Of a stretch of DNA of 64,000 bases, positions 25,368 through 33,668 are shown piece after piece. The stretch comes from Treponema sp. (lineage in GTDB: Bacteria > Spirochaetota > Spirochaetia > Treponematales > Treponemataceae). Under the pieces are notes generated by a model. The model saw nothing but the letters and a program-made list of their open reading frames with translations, ran no database searches and was not told the origin of the DNA. Each line of letters starts with the position of its first letter. Positions within the stretch are counted from its first letter, which is position 1. The DNA is taken from positions 39,840 to 103,839 of the forward strand of contig JAFLSO010000004.1 in NCBI GenBank assembly GCA_022510925.1, given 5' to 3'. The translations under genes and the position numbers were made by a program.

Positions 25368-26168
25368 CTAGCGGCTGACCACAACCACTTTGTTCCAGAG
25401 CGTGTCCATGAGGCTGTCCTCAGTCTGCACGGATTTCTGGTTCGCCTCGTAAGCGCGGTTCACCTCTATCATCTGCACCATCTCGTTCACCACGTTCACG
25501 TTGCTGGTCTCCAGGTAGCCCTGTATGACGCGCGGACGCTCATCGCCCTCAGCCACGTGCGCTGGACCGGAGATGTCGCCCGCCCTCCACAGTGAGTCAC
25601 CCTGCTTCTTAAGGTAGCGCTCGTTGTCAAAGCGGACTATTTTTATGCGGTCCACCAGCGCGTTGTCATCGCGGTTGTATATCATTCCGTCCGGGCTCAC
25701 AAAGAATTTGTCGTCGCTCACCCGGATGGGGCCGTTCTCACCCAGCAGGGGATAGCCGTCCTTAGTGAGCAGGATGCCCTCCTTTCCCAGGATAAAATTC
25801 CCGTTGCGCGTGTACCGCTCGCCGTCAGGAGTGCTCACCACAAAGAAACCCTCGCTCCCCAGCGCCATGTCAGTGCCCATGTCAGTGGTTTTAAGGGAGC
25901 CCTGCTCAAAGCTGGTGTAGAGTTCGTTGGTCTCCACGCCTATTCCCAGCCTTCCGATTATGGGCGCCGCATCCGCAGACCCGAACGGAGTCCTGTACAC
26001 GCCGTCCGCGTTCGTGCGCCTTAGCAGAAGCCCGCTGAATTCCTTGCTCACGGGGATGTCCCTCTTGAAGCCGGTAGTATCAACGTTCGCAAGATTGTTG
26101 GAGATGGCGTCCAGCCTGTTCTGCTGCGCAGTCATTCCGCTAGCGCCAATGTACCATCCTCTTATCAT
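25368..26168 (-). CDS. flgF: Flagellar rod protein FlgF (FlgG paralogue)
   Basis: A 266-residue rod protein, a paralogue of the downstream FlgG. N-terminal signature IRGWYIGASGMTAQQNRLD and ISNNLANVDTTGFKRDI; C-terminal helix NEMVQMIEVNRAYEANQKSV. It should form the proximal rod. The ATG at 26168 is chosen, because an upstream in-frame ATG (26189) lies inside the proposed -10 box and the true start has an AAAGAGGTG ribosome site. It leads flgF-flgG-flgJ. Some annotations call both genes flgG; the first in order and the shorter GWY-type N-terminus suggest FlgF. Confidence 0.94.
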   Translation of the reverse strand: MIRGWYIGASGMTAQQNRLDAISNNLANVDTTGFKRDIPVSKEFSGLLLRRTNADGVYRTPFGSADAAPIIGRLGIGVETNELYTSFEQGSLKTTDMGTDMALGSEGFFVVSTPDGERYTRNGNFILGKEGILLTKDGYPLLGENGPIRVSDDKFFVSPDGMIYNRDDNALVDRIKIVRFDNERYLKKQGDSLWRAGDISGPAHVAEGDERPRVIQGYLETSNVNVVNEMVQMIEVNRAYEANQKSVQTEDSLMDTLWNKVVVVSR

Positions 26169-26182
26169 AATAAAACACCTCT

Positions 26183-26216
26183 CTTTCAATTTTCGGCGTT
26201 TTAAGCCTTCAGTTTA
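26183..26216 (-). promoter_or_regulatory. Sigma-28 (FliA)-like promoter of the flgF operon
   Basis: Minus strand: TAAA (26216-26213), 15 bases, GCCGAAAA (26197-26190). The motionless-gene consensus for FliA is TAAA-N15-GCCGATAA, so seven of eight -10 positions match at the exact spacing. The start site would be near 26183, giving a short leader with the AAAGAGGTG ribosome site. Confidence 0.65.
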
Positions 26217-26266
26217 GGCTTGTTTTGAATGAATCATGCAAGGGGCCGCCCGACACGATTTTAGCC

Positions 26267-26295
26267 TTGTGTTATGACATAAAGTGCCTTATAAT
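26267..26295 (+). promoter_or_regulatory. Promoter of the EAL-domain gene
   Basis: -35 TTGTGT (26267-26272), 17-base spacer, -10 TATAAT (26290-26295). A leader of about 18 bases follows, with AAGGGGG (26307-26313) seven bases before a TTG start at 26321. Confidence 0.7.
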
Positions 26296-26320
26296 TATCA
26301 GAATACAAGGGGGAATTCTC

Positions 26321-28606
26321 TTGCACGACAAAATTATAAAAAGTTTTCTTAAATTCTCACATACAGCCTTTCTTACTATTCTGGCATCCGCCGCGGCATA
26401 CGCGCAGCTTATCCCCTCGGGGGCGGTCCTGCGGCAGAAGAAGGAGGTTTCCCTCACGGCGCGAGAGGTCGCTTTCATACAGGAGCATCCCGTCCTCACG
26501 GTGGTGGCGGATCCGAACTGGCCTCCGTTCGAGTACATAGACTTCTCGTCGGCGGTGCCGTCCTACGCGGGCATAAACATAGAGATACTGCGCCTGGCCA
26601 TGGCCAAAATGGGCATAGAGCTGAATTTCATATCCACAAAGAACTACACGGAGAGCAAGCAGATTTTCAACCAGGGAAGGGCCGACATAATAGCGGGCTT
26701 CACCGAGAACCTGCTCGCCACAGAAAACGTCATGAACACAGAGTCCGTGTACGAATTCTCGCTGCTCCTGGCCTCCTCCACCGGGGAGATGCCGCCTAAA
26801 GGCTCCGTCATAGGAATGCCCATATGCGAGACATTGAGGCAGGAGGCCGTTGCATCTCACTTCCCGCAGGAGGACTACACCATACTGATGTATGACTTTC
26901 CGGCGCTGGCGGTAAGGGCGTTCAGGCAGGGAAAAATAAAATATCTTATAGTGGGACCCTACGAGATTCAGGATTTCCGCAACCTCTCCGTGTTCACCAC
27001 GTTCGACCTTCAGATTCCGTACTGGCAGCAGTACGGGGTCAACGCCAGGCTGGGCGATGAGGCGCTCTCCGTCATAAACAAGGCGCTCGGCTCCATAACG
27101 CCGCAGGAGCTGGACCTGGTGGTTTACAGGGCCCTCTCAGACAGAAGGTTCTTCCTGCGCGAGCGCGACCTGTACCGCAAGACGCAAAAGAACGCGGTGG
27201 TGTTCGTAGTCATATCGCTCTCTGTGATTCTTTTCCTAGCCGTGACCATAATCTTCCTGTTCCTGCGGAAAAAACGCAGGCTCATAGGAGAGGACGAGCT
27301 TACGGGGCTCCCCACACTGGCGCAGTTCAAGAAAGACGTGCGGCGCGTGCTCAAGACCGCAAAGTCCGAGGAGTACATGTTCATATCGCTTGATATAGAC
27401 AACTTCAAGATAATAAACAACGGCTACGGCTATACCAAAGGCAACATGCTTCTTATGGAGCAGGGTCAGTATTTCAAAAGAATCTGCGGCAAAAACGGAG
27501 ACATGGCACTCAGGTTCTTCGCGGACAATTTCATAATCTTCACTAAGAATCCCGGCTCTATAGCCATAGTGGAGGACAAAGTCTGCGAGCTTACGGAGAT
27601 ATGCGACAGCGTGAAGAAGATTCTGCCGGAGCACTGCACGCTCACTTTCTCATCCGGGGTATATTACATAGACGACCCGCACGGCGACATAACGCTCATG
27701 CTGGACAAAGCCAACATAGCGCGCAAGGGCGGGAAGAACGCGTTCATAACACGCCGCACCATAGAGTACACCAAGGAGATGGACGAGGAGAACAACTGGA
27801 ACCGTGAGATAGTGCTCACCATGGAGAACGCGCTCAAGGACCGACAGTTCCAGGTTTTCTACCAGCCCAAATTCTCGCTATCGAATTCGAAGATAATAGG
27901 CGCGGAGGCGCTGATAAGGTGGAACCATCCGCAGAAAGGACTTCTGGCGCCCGATAAATTCGTGCCGTTGTTTGAGAGCAACGGATTCATTCAGAAAATA
28001 GACATATACGTTTTTGAGGAGGTGTGCCGCTTCCTTACAGAATGGAACAAGATGGGTCCGGGCGGCACGTGTCCCAGCCCGCTCACCATAAGCTTCAACC
28101 TGAGCCGCTATCACCTCTACAACCCGAACCTCATAAGCGAGCTGAAGGGCATCTTCAACAACTACAACGTCTACCCCAGCCATGTGGAGGTGGAGCTGAC
28201 CGAGACCATAATGTTCGACAACCCGAACAAGCTCGTGAACGTGATGAACGAGATAAAGAAGGCAGGATTCTCCATAAGCGTGGACGACTTCGGCTCAGGC
28301 TACTCCTCGCTCAATCTTTTAAAGGACATGCCCGCCGACGTGCTTAAGCTGGACAAGGAATTCCTTTCCAAGACTAACGATGATGCCAAGGAGAACATAA
28401 TAATCTCATCTGTGATAGAGATGGCAAAGAAACTGAAAATGACCACCGTGGCGGAGGGCATAGAGAGCCAGAAGCAGAGCGACCTCCTGCGTAACATGGG
28501 CTGTGACGTGGCGCAGGGATTCTACTATGCGCATCCCATGCCTGAGGAAGACTTCCTCTCCACGCTGAGGCAGCATTTCGGGCTGGACCAGGACCAAGAA
28601 CAGTGA
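26321..28606 (+). CDS. Cyclic-di-GMP phosphodiesterase with periplasmic solute-binding sensor (SBP-GGDEF-EAL)
   Basis: A 761-residue membrane signalling protein. A signal segment (about 8-28) precedes a periplasmic family-3 solute-binding-like domain (about 45-265, starting LTVVADPNWPPFEYID), which usually binds amino acids. A membrane span (about 290-315) follows, then a GGDEF domain (about 325-480) whose active site reads FADNF instead of GGDEF and should not make cyclic-di-GMP. The EAL domain (about 500-757) keeps AEALIRW, ELTET, DDFGSGYSSL and KLDKEF and should degrade cyclic-di-GMP. The start is a TTG with AAGGGGG seven bases upstream; a longer frame begins at 26225 but precedes the promoter. 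It faces away from the flgF operon, consistent with motility control, though that link is inference. Confidence 0.93.
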   Translation: MHDKIIKSFLKFSHTAFLTILASAAAYAQLIPSGAVLRQKKEVSLTAREVAFIQEHPVLTVVADPNWPPFEYIDFSSAVPSYAGINIEILRLAMAKMGIELNFISTKNYTESKQIFNQGRADIIAGFTENLLATENVMNTESVYEFSLLLASSTGEMPPKGSVIGMPICETLRQEAVASHFPQEDYTILMYDFPALAVRAFRQGKIKYLIVGPYEIQDFRNLSVFTTFDLQIPYWQQYGVNARLGDEALSVINKALGSITPQELDLVVYRALSDRRFFLRERDLYRKTQKNAVVFVVISLSVILFLAVTIIFLFLRKKRRLIGEDELTGLPTLAQFKKDVRRVLKTAKSEEYMFISLDIDNFKIINNGYGYTKGNMLLMEQGQYFKRICGKNGDMALRFFADNFIIFTKNPGSIAIVEDKVCELTEICDSVKKILPEHCTLTFSSGVYYIDDPHGDITLMLDKANIARKGGKNAFITRRTIEYTKEMDEENNWNREIVLTMENALKDRQFQVFYQPKFSLSNSKIIGAEALIRWNHPQKGLLAPDKFVPLFESNGFIQKIDIYVFEEVCRFLTEWNKMGPGGTCPSPLTISFNLSRYHLYNPNLISELKGIFNNYNVYPSHVEVELTETIMFDNPNKLVNVMNEIKKAGFSISVDDFGSGYSSLNLLKDMPADVLKLDKEFLSKTNDDAKENIIISSVIEMAKKLKMTTVAEGIESQKQSDLLRNMGCDVAQGFYYAHPMPEEDFLSTLRQHFGLDQDQEQ

Positions 28607-28737
28607 CCGCGGAGGGGTGAACCGCTCAGCCGGCATCCGCACCGCTTATCTTTTCCGCCCGGCCCGGCAAATCAGAACGAGATTCTCCCGCCTTAACGCG
28701 CTGAAAGTCAATGGCGCCCTGTTATCATCATTTTTTG

Positions 28738-28766
28738 TTGCAAAATATTCATAGCGGACTTATAAT
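28738..28766 (+). promoter_or_regulatory. Promoter of glgC
   Basis: -35 TTGCAA (28738-28743), 17-base spacer, -10 TATAAT (28761-28766). The leader is about 40 bases and carries a GGAGG ribosome site about 10 bases before the ATG at 28814. Confidence 0.75.
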
Positions 28767-28813
28767 GTATTCCATAAGGAACGGATACGTTCTAAACGGA
28801 GGAATGTAATAAC

Positions 28814-30112
28814 ATGGCTAATGAAAAAACACCCAGACAGGAGCCCCGCGTTCTTGCCATTATCCTAGGCGGAGGAAAAGGAACCCGCCTTTATCCACTT
28901 ACAAAGGAGCGCTCCAAGCCTGCCGTTCCGTTCGGTGGAAAATACCGCATCGTGGATATTCCGATCTCTAACTGCATAAACTCTGGCTACCGCAAGATTT
29001 ATCTGCTTACCCAGTTCAACTCCGCGTCACTGCACCAGCACATAATCAACTCCTACTCTTTTGACCGCTTCAGCCGCGGCTTCGTGGAAATCCTTGCGGC
29101 GGAGCAGACACTGGAGCATTCCGGCTGGTATGAGGGAACGGCGGACGCCGTAAGAAAGAACATCTCGCACTTCAGGAGCCAGCATCCCACCCATTACATA
29201 ATCCTTTCAGGCGACCAGCTTTACCGCATGGACCTTAAGAAATTCATGGACGAGCATCTGGCCTCTGGAGCGGACATAACCATAGCTGCCAAGGCGGTGA
29301 ACCGCTCGGACGCCTCGGGATTCGGCATAATGCAGGTGGACGACTCAAGCAAAATAACCGCTTTCATGGAGAAACCCGCCAGGGACCTCAACATAGACCA
29401 GTGGAAGATTCCCGAGAAAGCGCGCGGCTCCCTTCCGGCCGACCTGGAATACCTTGCCTCCATGGGCATTTACATCTTCAACGCGGACACCATGGACGAG
29501 ATGCTGGACAACGAGTGCAATGACTTCGGAAAGGAGATTATTCCCGGCGCCATAAAGACCAAGAAAGTGAACAGCTACGTGTTCAACGGCTACTGGGAGG
29601 ACATAGGAACAATCCGCAGTTTCTACGAGGCCACACTGGACCTTACAAAGCCTGTTCCCAGCTTTAACTTCTATGATGAGGACAAGCCCATTTACACGCA
29701 CATGCGAAACCTCCCGCCGAGCAAAGTGAACAACGCCGACATCTCATGCTCGCTCACAAGCGAGGGATGCGTCATAACAAAAAGCCGCATTGAGAATTCC
29801 GTCATAGGCGTGCGCTCCATTATAAACGAGGGATGCGATCTTAACGGCGTGGTGATGATGGGCGCTGACTTCTATGAGAACGAAGCCCAGAAAGCGGACA
29901 ACAAAAAGCATAACGCTCCTAACGTGGGAATAGGAAAAGGCTGCAAGATAAACAAGGCCATCATAGACAAAAACGCGAGCATAGGTGACAACTGCTGCAT
30001 CAACGTCAACGGAAAAAAATACGAGGACGGCGATCACGGTCTGTTCTACAGCGCCGACGGCATAATAGTCATCCGAAAAGGAGCCAAAATACCGGCTGGA
30101 ACGGTTATTTAG
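28814..30112 (+). CDS. glgC: Glucose-1-phosphate adenylyltransferase (GlgC)
   Basis: Makes ADP-glucose from glucose-1-phosphate and ATP, the committed step of bacterial glycogen synthesis. The 432-residue protein has the nucleotidyltransferase signature LGGGKGTRLYPLTKERSKPA (about 20-39) with PFGGKYRIVDIPISNC after it, GTADAVRKN (about 106-114), the YRMDL segment that follows the GDQL catalytic Asp, and FNGYWEDIGTI (about 257-267). The C-terminal left-handed beta-helix (about 300-430) forms the regulatory and oligomer domain. glgA and glgB are not nearby. The stop codon coincides with the beginning of the 89-bp repeat described below. Confidence 0.97.
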   Translation: MANEKTPRQEPRVLAIILGGGKGTRLYPLTKERSKPAVPFGGKYRIVDIPISNCINSGYRKIYLLTQFNSASLHQHIINSYSFDRFSRGFVEILAAEQTLEHSGWYEGTADAVRKNISHFRSQHPTHYIILSGDQLYRMDLKKFMDEHLASGADITIAAKAVNRSDASGFGIMQVDDSSKITAFMEKPARDLNIDQWKIPEKARGSLPADLEYLASMGIYIFNADTMDEMLDNECNDFGKEIIPGAIKTKKVNSYVFNGYWEDIGTIRSFYEATLDLTKPVPSFNFYDEDKPIYTHMRNLPPSKVNNADISCSLTSEGCVITKSRIENSVIGVRSIINEGCDLNGVVMMGADFYENEAQKADNKKHNAPNVGIGKGCKINKAIIDKNASIGDNCCINVNGKKYEDGDHGLFYSADGIIVIRKGAKIPAGTVI

Positions 30113-30288
30113 TTGCTTGATAAAAGGCTGGACATAAGCGACTTTAGTACGCCATACCAGCACACGAGGAGAAAATCCCTGCACTGGTACAGTGATTTGA
30201 GTTGCTTGACAAAAGACCTAATATAAGCAACTTTAGTACGCCACACCAGCGCACGAGGCAAAACTCCTGTAACGGTATGGTGCTTATC
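30111..30288 (+). repeat. Two tandem 89-bp copies after glgC
   Basis: Copies at 30111-30199 and 30200-30288 begin with the same AGTTGCTTGA and share CTTTAGTACGCCA; differences are mostly transitions. The first copy begins within the glgC stop codon. Each copy has a short stem with an A-rich loop (GGAGAAAATCC; GAGGCAAAACTC) flanked by partly complementary ACCAG / CTGGT-type arms. Both copies can be read in one frame as similar peptides (starting LLDKR), but no ribosome site supports translation. Confidence 0.75.
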
Positions 30289-30366
30289 CTACGCATGCAA
30301 AGGGCACGCTTACAAGGGGCATGCCTAGCAGTAGCCCCGGGAATGAGATTCCCGAGGTTTGATATG
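30289..30366. other. Noncoding part of the glgC-dnaJ spacer with a 7-bp hairpin
   Basis: Part of the 331-base gap between glgC and the J-domain gene. It holds a perfect stem CGGGAAT / ATTCCCG with loop GAG (30338-30354) and two GCATGC palindromes. No gene is supported here. Confidence 0.5.
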
Positions 30367-30450
30367 GCGCGTGATTTTATAAGATGACGGCACGGACATT
30401 AAGTCCTGTAAAGTGCTTTATGCTCTTATAAAAACGCGCTTTTTTATTTT
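30367..30450 (+). terminator. Long nested hairpin with T-run ending the glgC transcript
   Basis: Outer arms at 30367-30383 and 30425-30439 pair GCGCG...TTTTATAAG with CTTATAAAA...CGCGC. Inside lie GCAC / GTGC and GGAC-ATTAA-GTCC stems. A run of T (30440-30445, then four more) follows on the plus strand. It works for glgC; on the minus strand there is no T-run for the J-domain gene. Confidence 0.75.
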
Positions 30451-30965
30451 AGAAAATCCATAATCAGATGGTATGCCTTAACCACCTCGTCAGTTTTCTG
30501 GCCTGCCACGGCGCGCAGCGTCTCGCTCGCTGAGTTATAATCGGGATGGAACCGCTTGAGCTTAGCGCGGTAAGCGTCCTTAACCTGCTCCGCGCCGGAA
30601 TCCTGCGTAACCCCCAGAAGCTTAAACGCCCTCTCCACTTCAGGCGTGATTCTCCTGTACTCATAGCTCTTGTAGACAGTTCCGGTGGATTTTTCCGTAT
30701 CGGCGTACTTTCCGAACGTCTCATAGGATTTTCTGTGGCGCTCCTCTCTCTTTCTTTTACGCTCCGCATCAGCATTGCGCGCGTTCTCTTCCGCAGCCTT
30801 GCTCGCCCTTAGGGAAGACTCGCTTGTCTCGCCGTCCTTGGTGAAAAATCTCCTGGCCTCCTCAGAAAGCTCCTCCTCCTGCTCAGGCCGCTTCTCCACG
30901 CGCACGAATTTAACCCTGCCCGCCTCCAGGGTCTCGCTCAGAAGGTCCCCCAGCTTATCATACAT
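30444..30965 (-). CDS. Protein with a C-terminal J domain
   Basis: A 173-residue protein. The last 60 residues (about 112-173) form a J domain: FKLLGVTQDSGAEQVKDAYR, then the catalytic HPD tripeptide in KRFHPDYNSASETL, which stimulates DnaK ATPase. In classic DnaJ the J domain is N-terminal; here it follows a charged Lys/Arg/Glu-rich segment (about 40-90), as in some co-chaperones that bring DnaK to a particular client. The ATG at 30965 overlaps the stop of the response-regulator gene (ATGTATGA), while an in-frame GTG at 30974 is an alternative start. It is the last gene of the long murG operon. Confidence 0.85.
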   Translation of the reverse strand: MYDKLGDLLSETLEAGRVKFVRVEKRPEQEEELSEEARRFFTKDGETSESSLRASKAAEENARNADAERKRKREERHRKSYETFGKYADTEKSTGTVYKSYEYRRITPEVERAFKLLGVTQDSGAEQVKDAYRAKLKRFHPDYNSASETLRAVAGQKTDEVVKAYHLIMDFLK

Positions 30966-32328
30966 CCCCGGCACCGTTTCCGTCCTCCATTCCCCATTCA
31001 GCGAGCTTTCTCTGCAATGTCTTCCGCCCTATGCCCAGAATGTCCGCGGTTTTGCTTTTATTGTTGCGGTTAGCGGCCAGATTCTGCTGCACTATCACTT
31101 TCTCAGCCTCGTCCATAGTTATGCCAAGCGGAATGCGTATGCTCATATCAGTTTTGGCGGAGCTGACTGTGGGAGGCAAATCGTCGAGCGTAATCTCGCT
31201 GCCTGAGCACATCACCACAGCGCTCTCCATGCAGTTGCGGAGCTCCCGTATGTTTCCTGGCCAGTCATAGGCGAACATGGCGGCCCTGGCGCGGCTGTCC
31301 ACTCCCGTTATGTGCTTTCCGTTCTCGGTGTTGAATTCGTCCAGGAACGCGGCTATAAGAAGAGGGATGTCATCCTTACGCTCACGCAGGGGCGGAACAT
31401 GAATGTGTATCACGTTAAGCCTGTAGTAAAGATCTTCCCTGAACCTGCCGGACTTGACCTCCTCCTCCAGATTGCGGTTCGTGGCGGCCACCACACGCAC
31501 GTCCACGCTGATAGTCTGCTCTCCCCCCACCCGCTCGAATTTCTTCTCCTGAAGCACACGGAGAATTTTTATCTGCACGCTCTGGTTTATCTCACCAATC
31601 TCGTCCAAAAAGATAGTGCTCCCGTGCGCCAGCTCGAAGCGGCCTTTCTGCAGATGGTCCGCCCCGGTGAACGCACCTTTCTCATGCCCGAAAAGCTCGC
31701 TCTCCAGCAAAGTCTCGCTCAATGCCGCGCAGTGGACATTTATCATGGTGCTGTCTTTGCGGCCGGAAAGCGCATGTATGGCGCCCGCCACGAGCTCTTT
31801 TCCCACGCCGCTCTCGCCCGTGATGAGAACGCTGGCCCTGCTGTCCGCGACCTTGCGTATGGTCTGCTGCACTTTCTGCATGGCGGCGGATTTTCCGATC
31901 ATTCCTTTAAGCGCGTTGGAGTCAGACACCTCTTTCTTTAAATGCTGATGCTCCAGGCGGATTTTGCGGCTCTCAAGGGCGCGCTTTACAATCATGCCGA
32001 GCTGGTCCAGATTGAGCGGTTTGGTAAGAAAATCGTACGCGCCGTGCCTCATGGCCTCCACCGCGCTGTCTATGCTCCCGTGCCCCGTGAGCACGATTAC
32101 GGGAATGCCGGGCGTCTCGGAGGCCACTTTCTCCAGGACCTGCTCCCCGCTCATGCCGGGCATACGCAGATCCGTTATGACTAAATCTATGTCCCCTTTC
32201 TCTATGAGGGAAAGCCCCTCCTGTCCCGTGGCCGCGGTTTTTACGTTGTAATCCTCCATCTCAAAGTTGGCGGCCAGTCCCTCGCGTATATTTTTCTCGT
32301 CATCGATTATAAGCAGGGTAAATTTCAT
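30958..32328 (-). CDS. NtrC-family response regulator (sigma-54 activator)
   Basis: A 456-residue regulator that activates sigma-54 promoters when phosphorylated. The receiver domain (1-120) has the acidic pocket Asp9/Asp10 and the phosphoacceptor Asp53 in VITDLRMPG. The AAA+ domain (about 145-370) has Walker A ITGESGVGKELV, the sigma-54 contact loop GAFTGA (about 217) and Walker B STIFLDEIGE. A Fis-type helix-turn-helix ends the protein (about 420-450, ADILGIGRKTLQRKL). Its start overlaps the kinase stop by four bases (ATGA), so the two are a cognate pair. The genes it controls cannot be told from this window. It resembles the AtoC-like protein of other treponemes. Confidence 0.96.
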   Translation of the reverse strand: MKFTLLIIDDEKNIREGLAANFEMEDYNVKTAATGQEGLSLIEKGDIDLVITDLRMPGMSGEQVLEKVASETPGIPVIVLTGHGSIDSAVEAMRHGAYDFLTKPLNLDQLGMIVKRALESRKIRLEHQHLKKEVSDSNALKGMIGKSAAMQKVQQTIRKVADSRASVLITGESGVGKELVAGAIHALSGRKDSTMINVHCAALSETLLESELFGHEKGAFTGADHLQKGRFELAHGSTIFLDEIGEINQSVQIKILRVLQEKKFERVGGEQTISVDVRVVAATNRNLEEEVKSGRFREDLYYRLNVIHIHVPPLRERKDDIPLLIAAFLDEFNTENGKHITGVDSRARAAMFAYDWPGNIRELRNCMESAVVMCSGSEITLDDLPPTVSSAKTDMSIRIPLGITMDEAEKVIVQQNLAANRNNKSKTADILGIGRKTLQRKLAEWGMEDGNGAGDV

Positions 32329-33668
32329 CTCTCACCTTCTTTGGACTCAAGCAGCATGGTGGATGTCTGCGGCACCGGCAGGGAGAGCGTGAACACAGTG
32401 CCGTGGTTTTTCACGCTTTTCACGTCTATGTCGCCCCTGAACTCCTTTATGACTTTGTAAACCATTGTGAGCCCCAGTCCTGTTCCGTCCGCTTTGGTTG
32501 TGTAATACGGCTCGAAAATCCTTGCCACGGTATTCTCGTCCATGCCGCAGCCGTTGTCAGCCACGGTAAGAAAATATTTATCGTTTTTAACGGCGGACTC
32601 AATGACGAACGCGCCTCTCTGCACGGAAGAATCTCTCACGTCACCGCCGTCTTTCTCAAATCCGCGCAAGTCCACGGTATCGCAGGGAAAACGCTCCAGA
32701 ATCGCGGCAAGGGCATTCTGTGAAAGATTCACAATCACTTCTTTGAAAAGCTTCTCGTCTATAAGAAGCCGGGGGCTTGTCCTGCACAGGCTCAAGTCCA
32801 CGCTAACGCCCTTGCTTATGAACTCCGGCTTAAAAAGCATTACAGTGCGCTCCACCAGGGAATCAGGCTCGCATAAAGTGAACGATGCCTGAACGGGCCG
32901 CACCGCGAACAGAAAGTCAAGCACTATTTTATTCAGGCTGCCTATCTCCTCATTTATTACGTCCAGGTAAGTCTCCATGAATTTTTCCTGGGGAAGCATT
33001 CCGTCACTCTCGCGGGATTTTCTGACGGCTTTCTGGAGGAGCTGTATGTGTATGCTTATGGCACCGAGCGGATTCTTAATCTCGTGGGCCACAGACGCAG
33101 CCAGGTTCGTGAGGCTAGCAAGGCTTTCCATACGGTGAAGCAGTATCTCCTGATGCCGCCTTTCCGTAATGTCATCGGCGGTGATTATGAAGCCAGTTAT
33201 GACGGTCTCCTGCCGCTCGCTTTCATGAAGGAATTTTTTCTGCACCAGAGGAAGGACCTTCATGCTGACAAAGCGCGTCTTGTCGTTAGCGGTGAAAGAA
33301 AATTCCTCGCTTACATTCGTCCTCTCTTCCCTGGCGCAGGATCTGAGGAAATCCGCTATGGTCTCATCATCCAGAAAATCCCACACGAACAAATCTGTAT
33401 GGATGTCGTTCCTGATGCTGTCGCCTGAGAAATGCTCCCCCGTGCGGCGTATTACTCCCGCCTGATGCACAGGCAGTATTCTTTTGGCGGCTTTGTTCGC
33501 CTTGATTATGTGCCAGCCGCCGTCCACAATCACAAGCGCGGTGGAGAGGCTCTCCACTATGGAGTCAAGCACATCGTTCTCCGCATTGAGGGAGTCTATG
33601 AGACGCTCCACCTGCTCATCAGACAGCTTGGAGATTTTCTGTGACGCTTTCTTAACAAAATCTTTCAT
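32325..33668 (-). CDS. PAS-domain sensor histidine kinase (NtrB/AtoS-like)
   Basis: A 447-residue soluble kinase with no membrane span. A helical start (1-45) precedes a PAS domain (about 45-150). The HisKA dimerisation helix has the phosphoacceptor His at about 196 in ASVAHEIKNPLGA. The ATP-binding domain shows the N box (LSQNALAAI), the G1 box (VADNGCGMDE), FEPYYTTK and the G2 box (GTGLGLT). It should sense an internal or partner-borne signal and phosphorylate the NtrC-type regulator encoded immediately downstream with an ATGA overlap. It overlaps holB upstream in the same manner, placing signalling genes in a cell-wall and replication operon. Confidence 0.95.
   Translation of the reverse strand: MKDFVKKASQKISKLSDEQVERLIDSLNAENDVLDSIVESLSTALVIVDGGWHIIKANKAAKRILPVHQAGVIRRTGEHFSGDSIRNDIHTDLFVWDFLDDETIADFLRSCAREERTNVSEEFSFTANDKTRFVSMKVLPLVQKKFLHESERQETVITGFIITADDITERRHQEILLHRMESLASLTNLAASVAHEIKNPLGAISIHIQLLQKAVRKSRESDGMLPQEKFMETYLDVINEEIGSLNKIVLDFLFAVRPVQASFTLCEPDSLVERTVMLFKPEFISKGVSVDLSLCRTSPRLLIDEKLFKEVIVNLSQNALAAILERFPCDTVDLRGFEKDGGDVRDSSVQRGAFVIESAVKNDKYFLTVADNGCGMDENTVARIFEPYYTTKADGTGLGLTMVYKVIKEFRGDIDVKSVKNHGTVFTLSLPVPQTSTMLLESKEGER

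Noticed and set aside
30113-30440. tmRNA, RNase P RNA or signal-recognition-particle RNA after glgC
   Set aside because: The length suits tmRNA or RNase P RNA, but I found no tag-peptide frame, no tRNA-like end, and no conserved RNase P or signal-recognition-particle motif.
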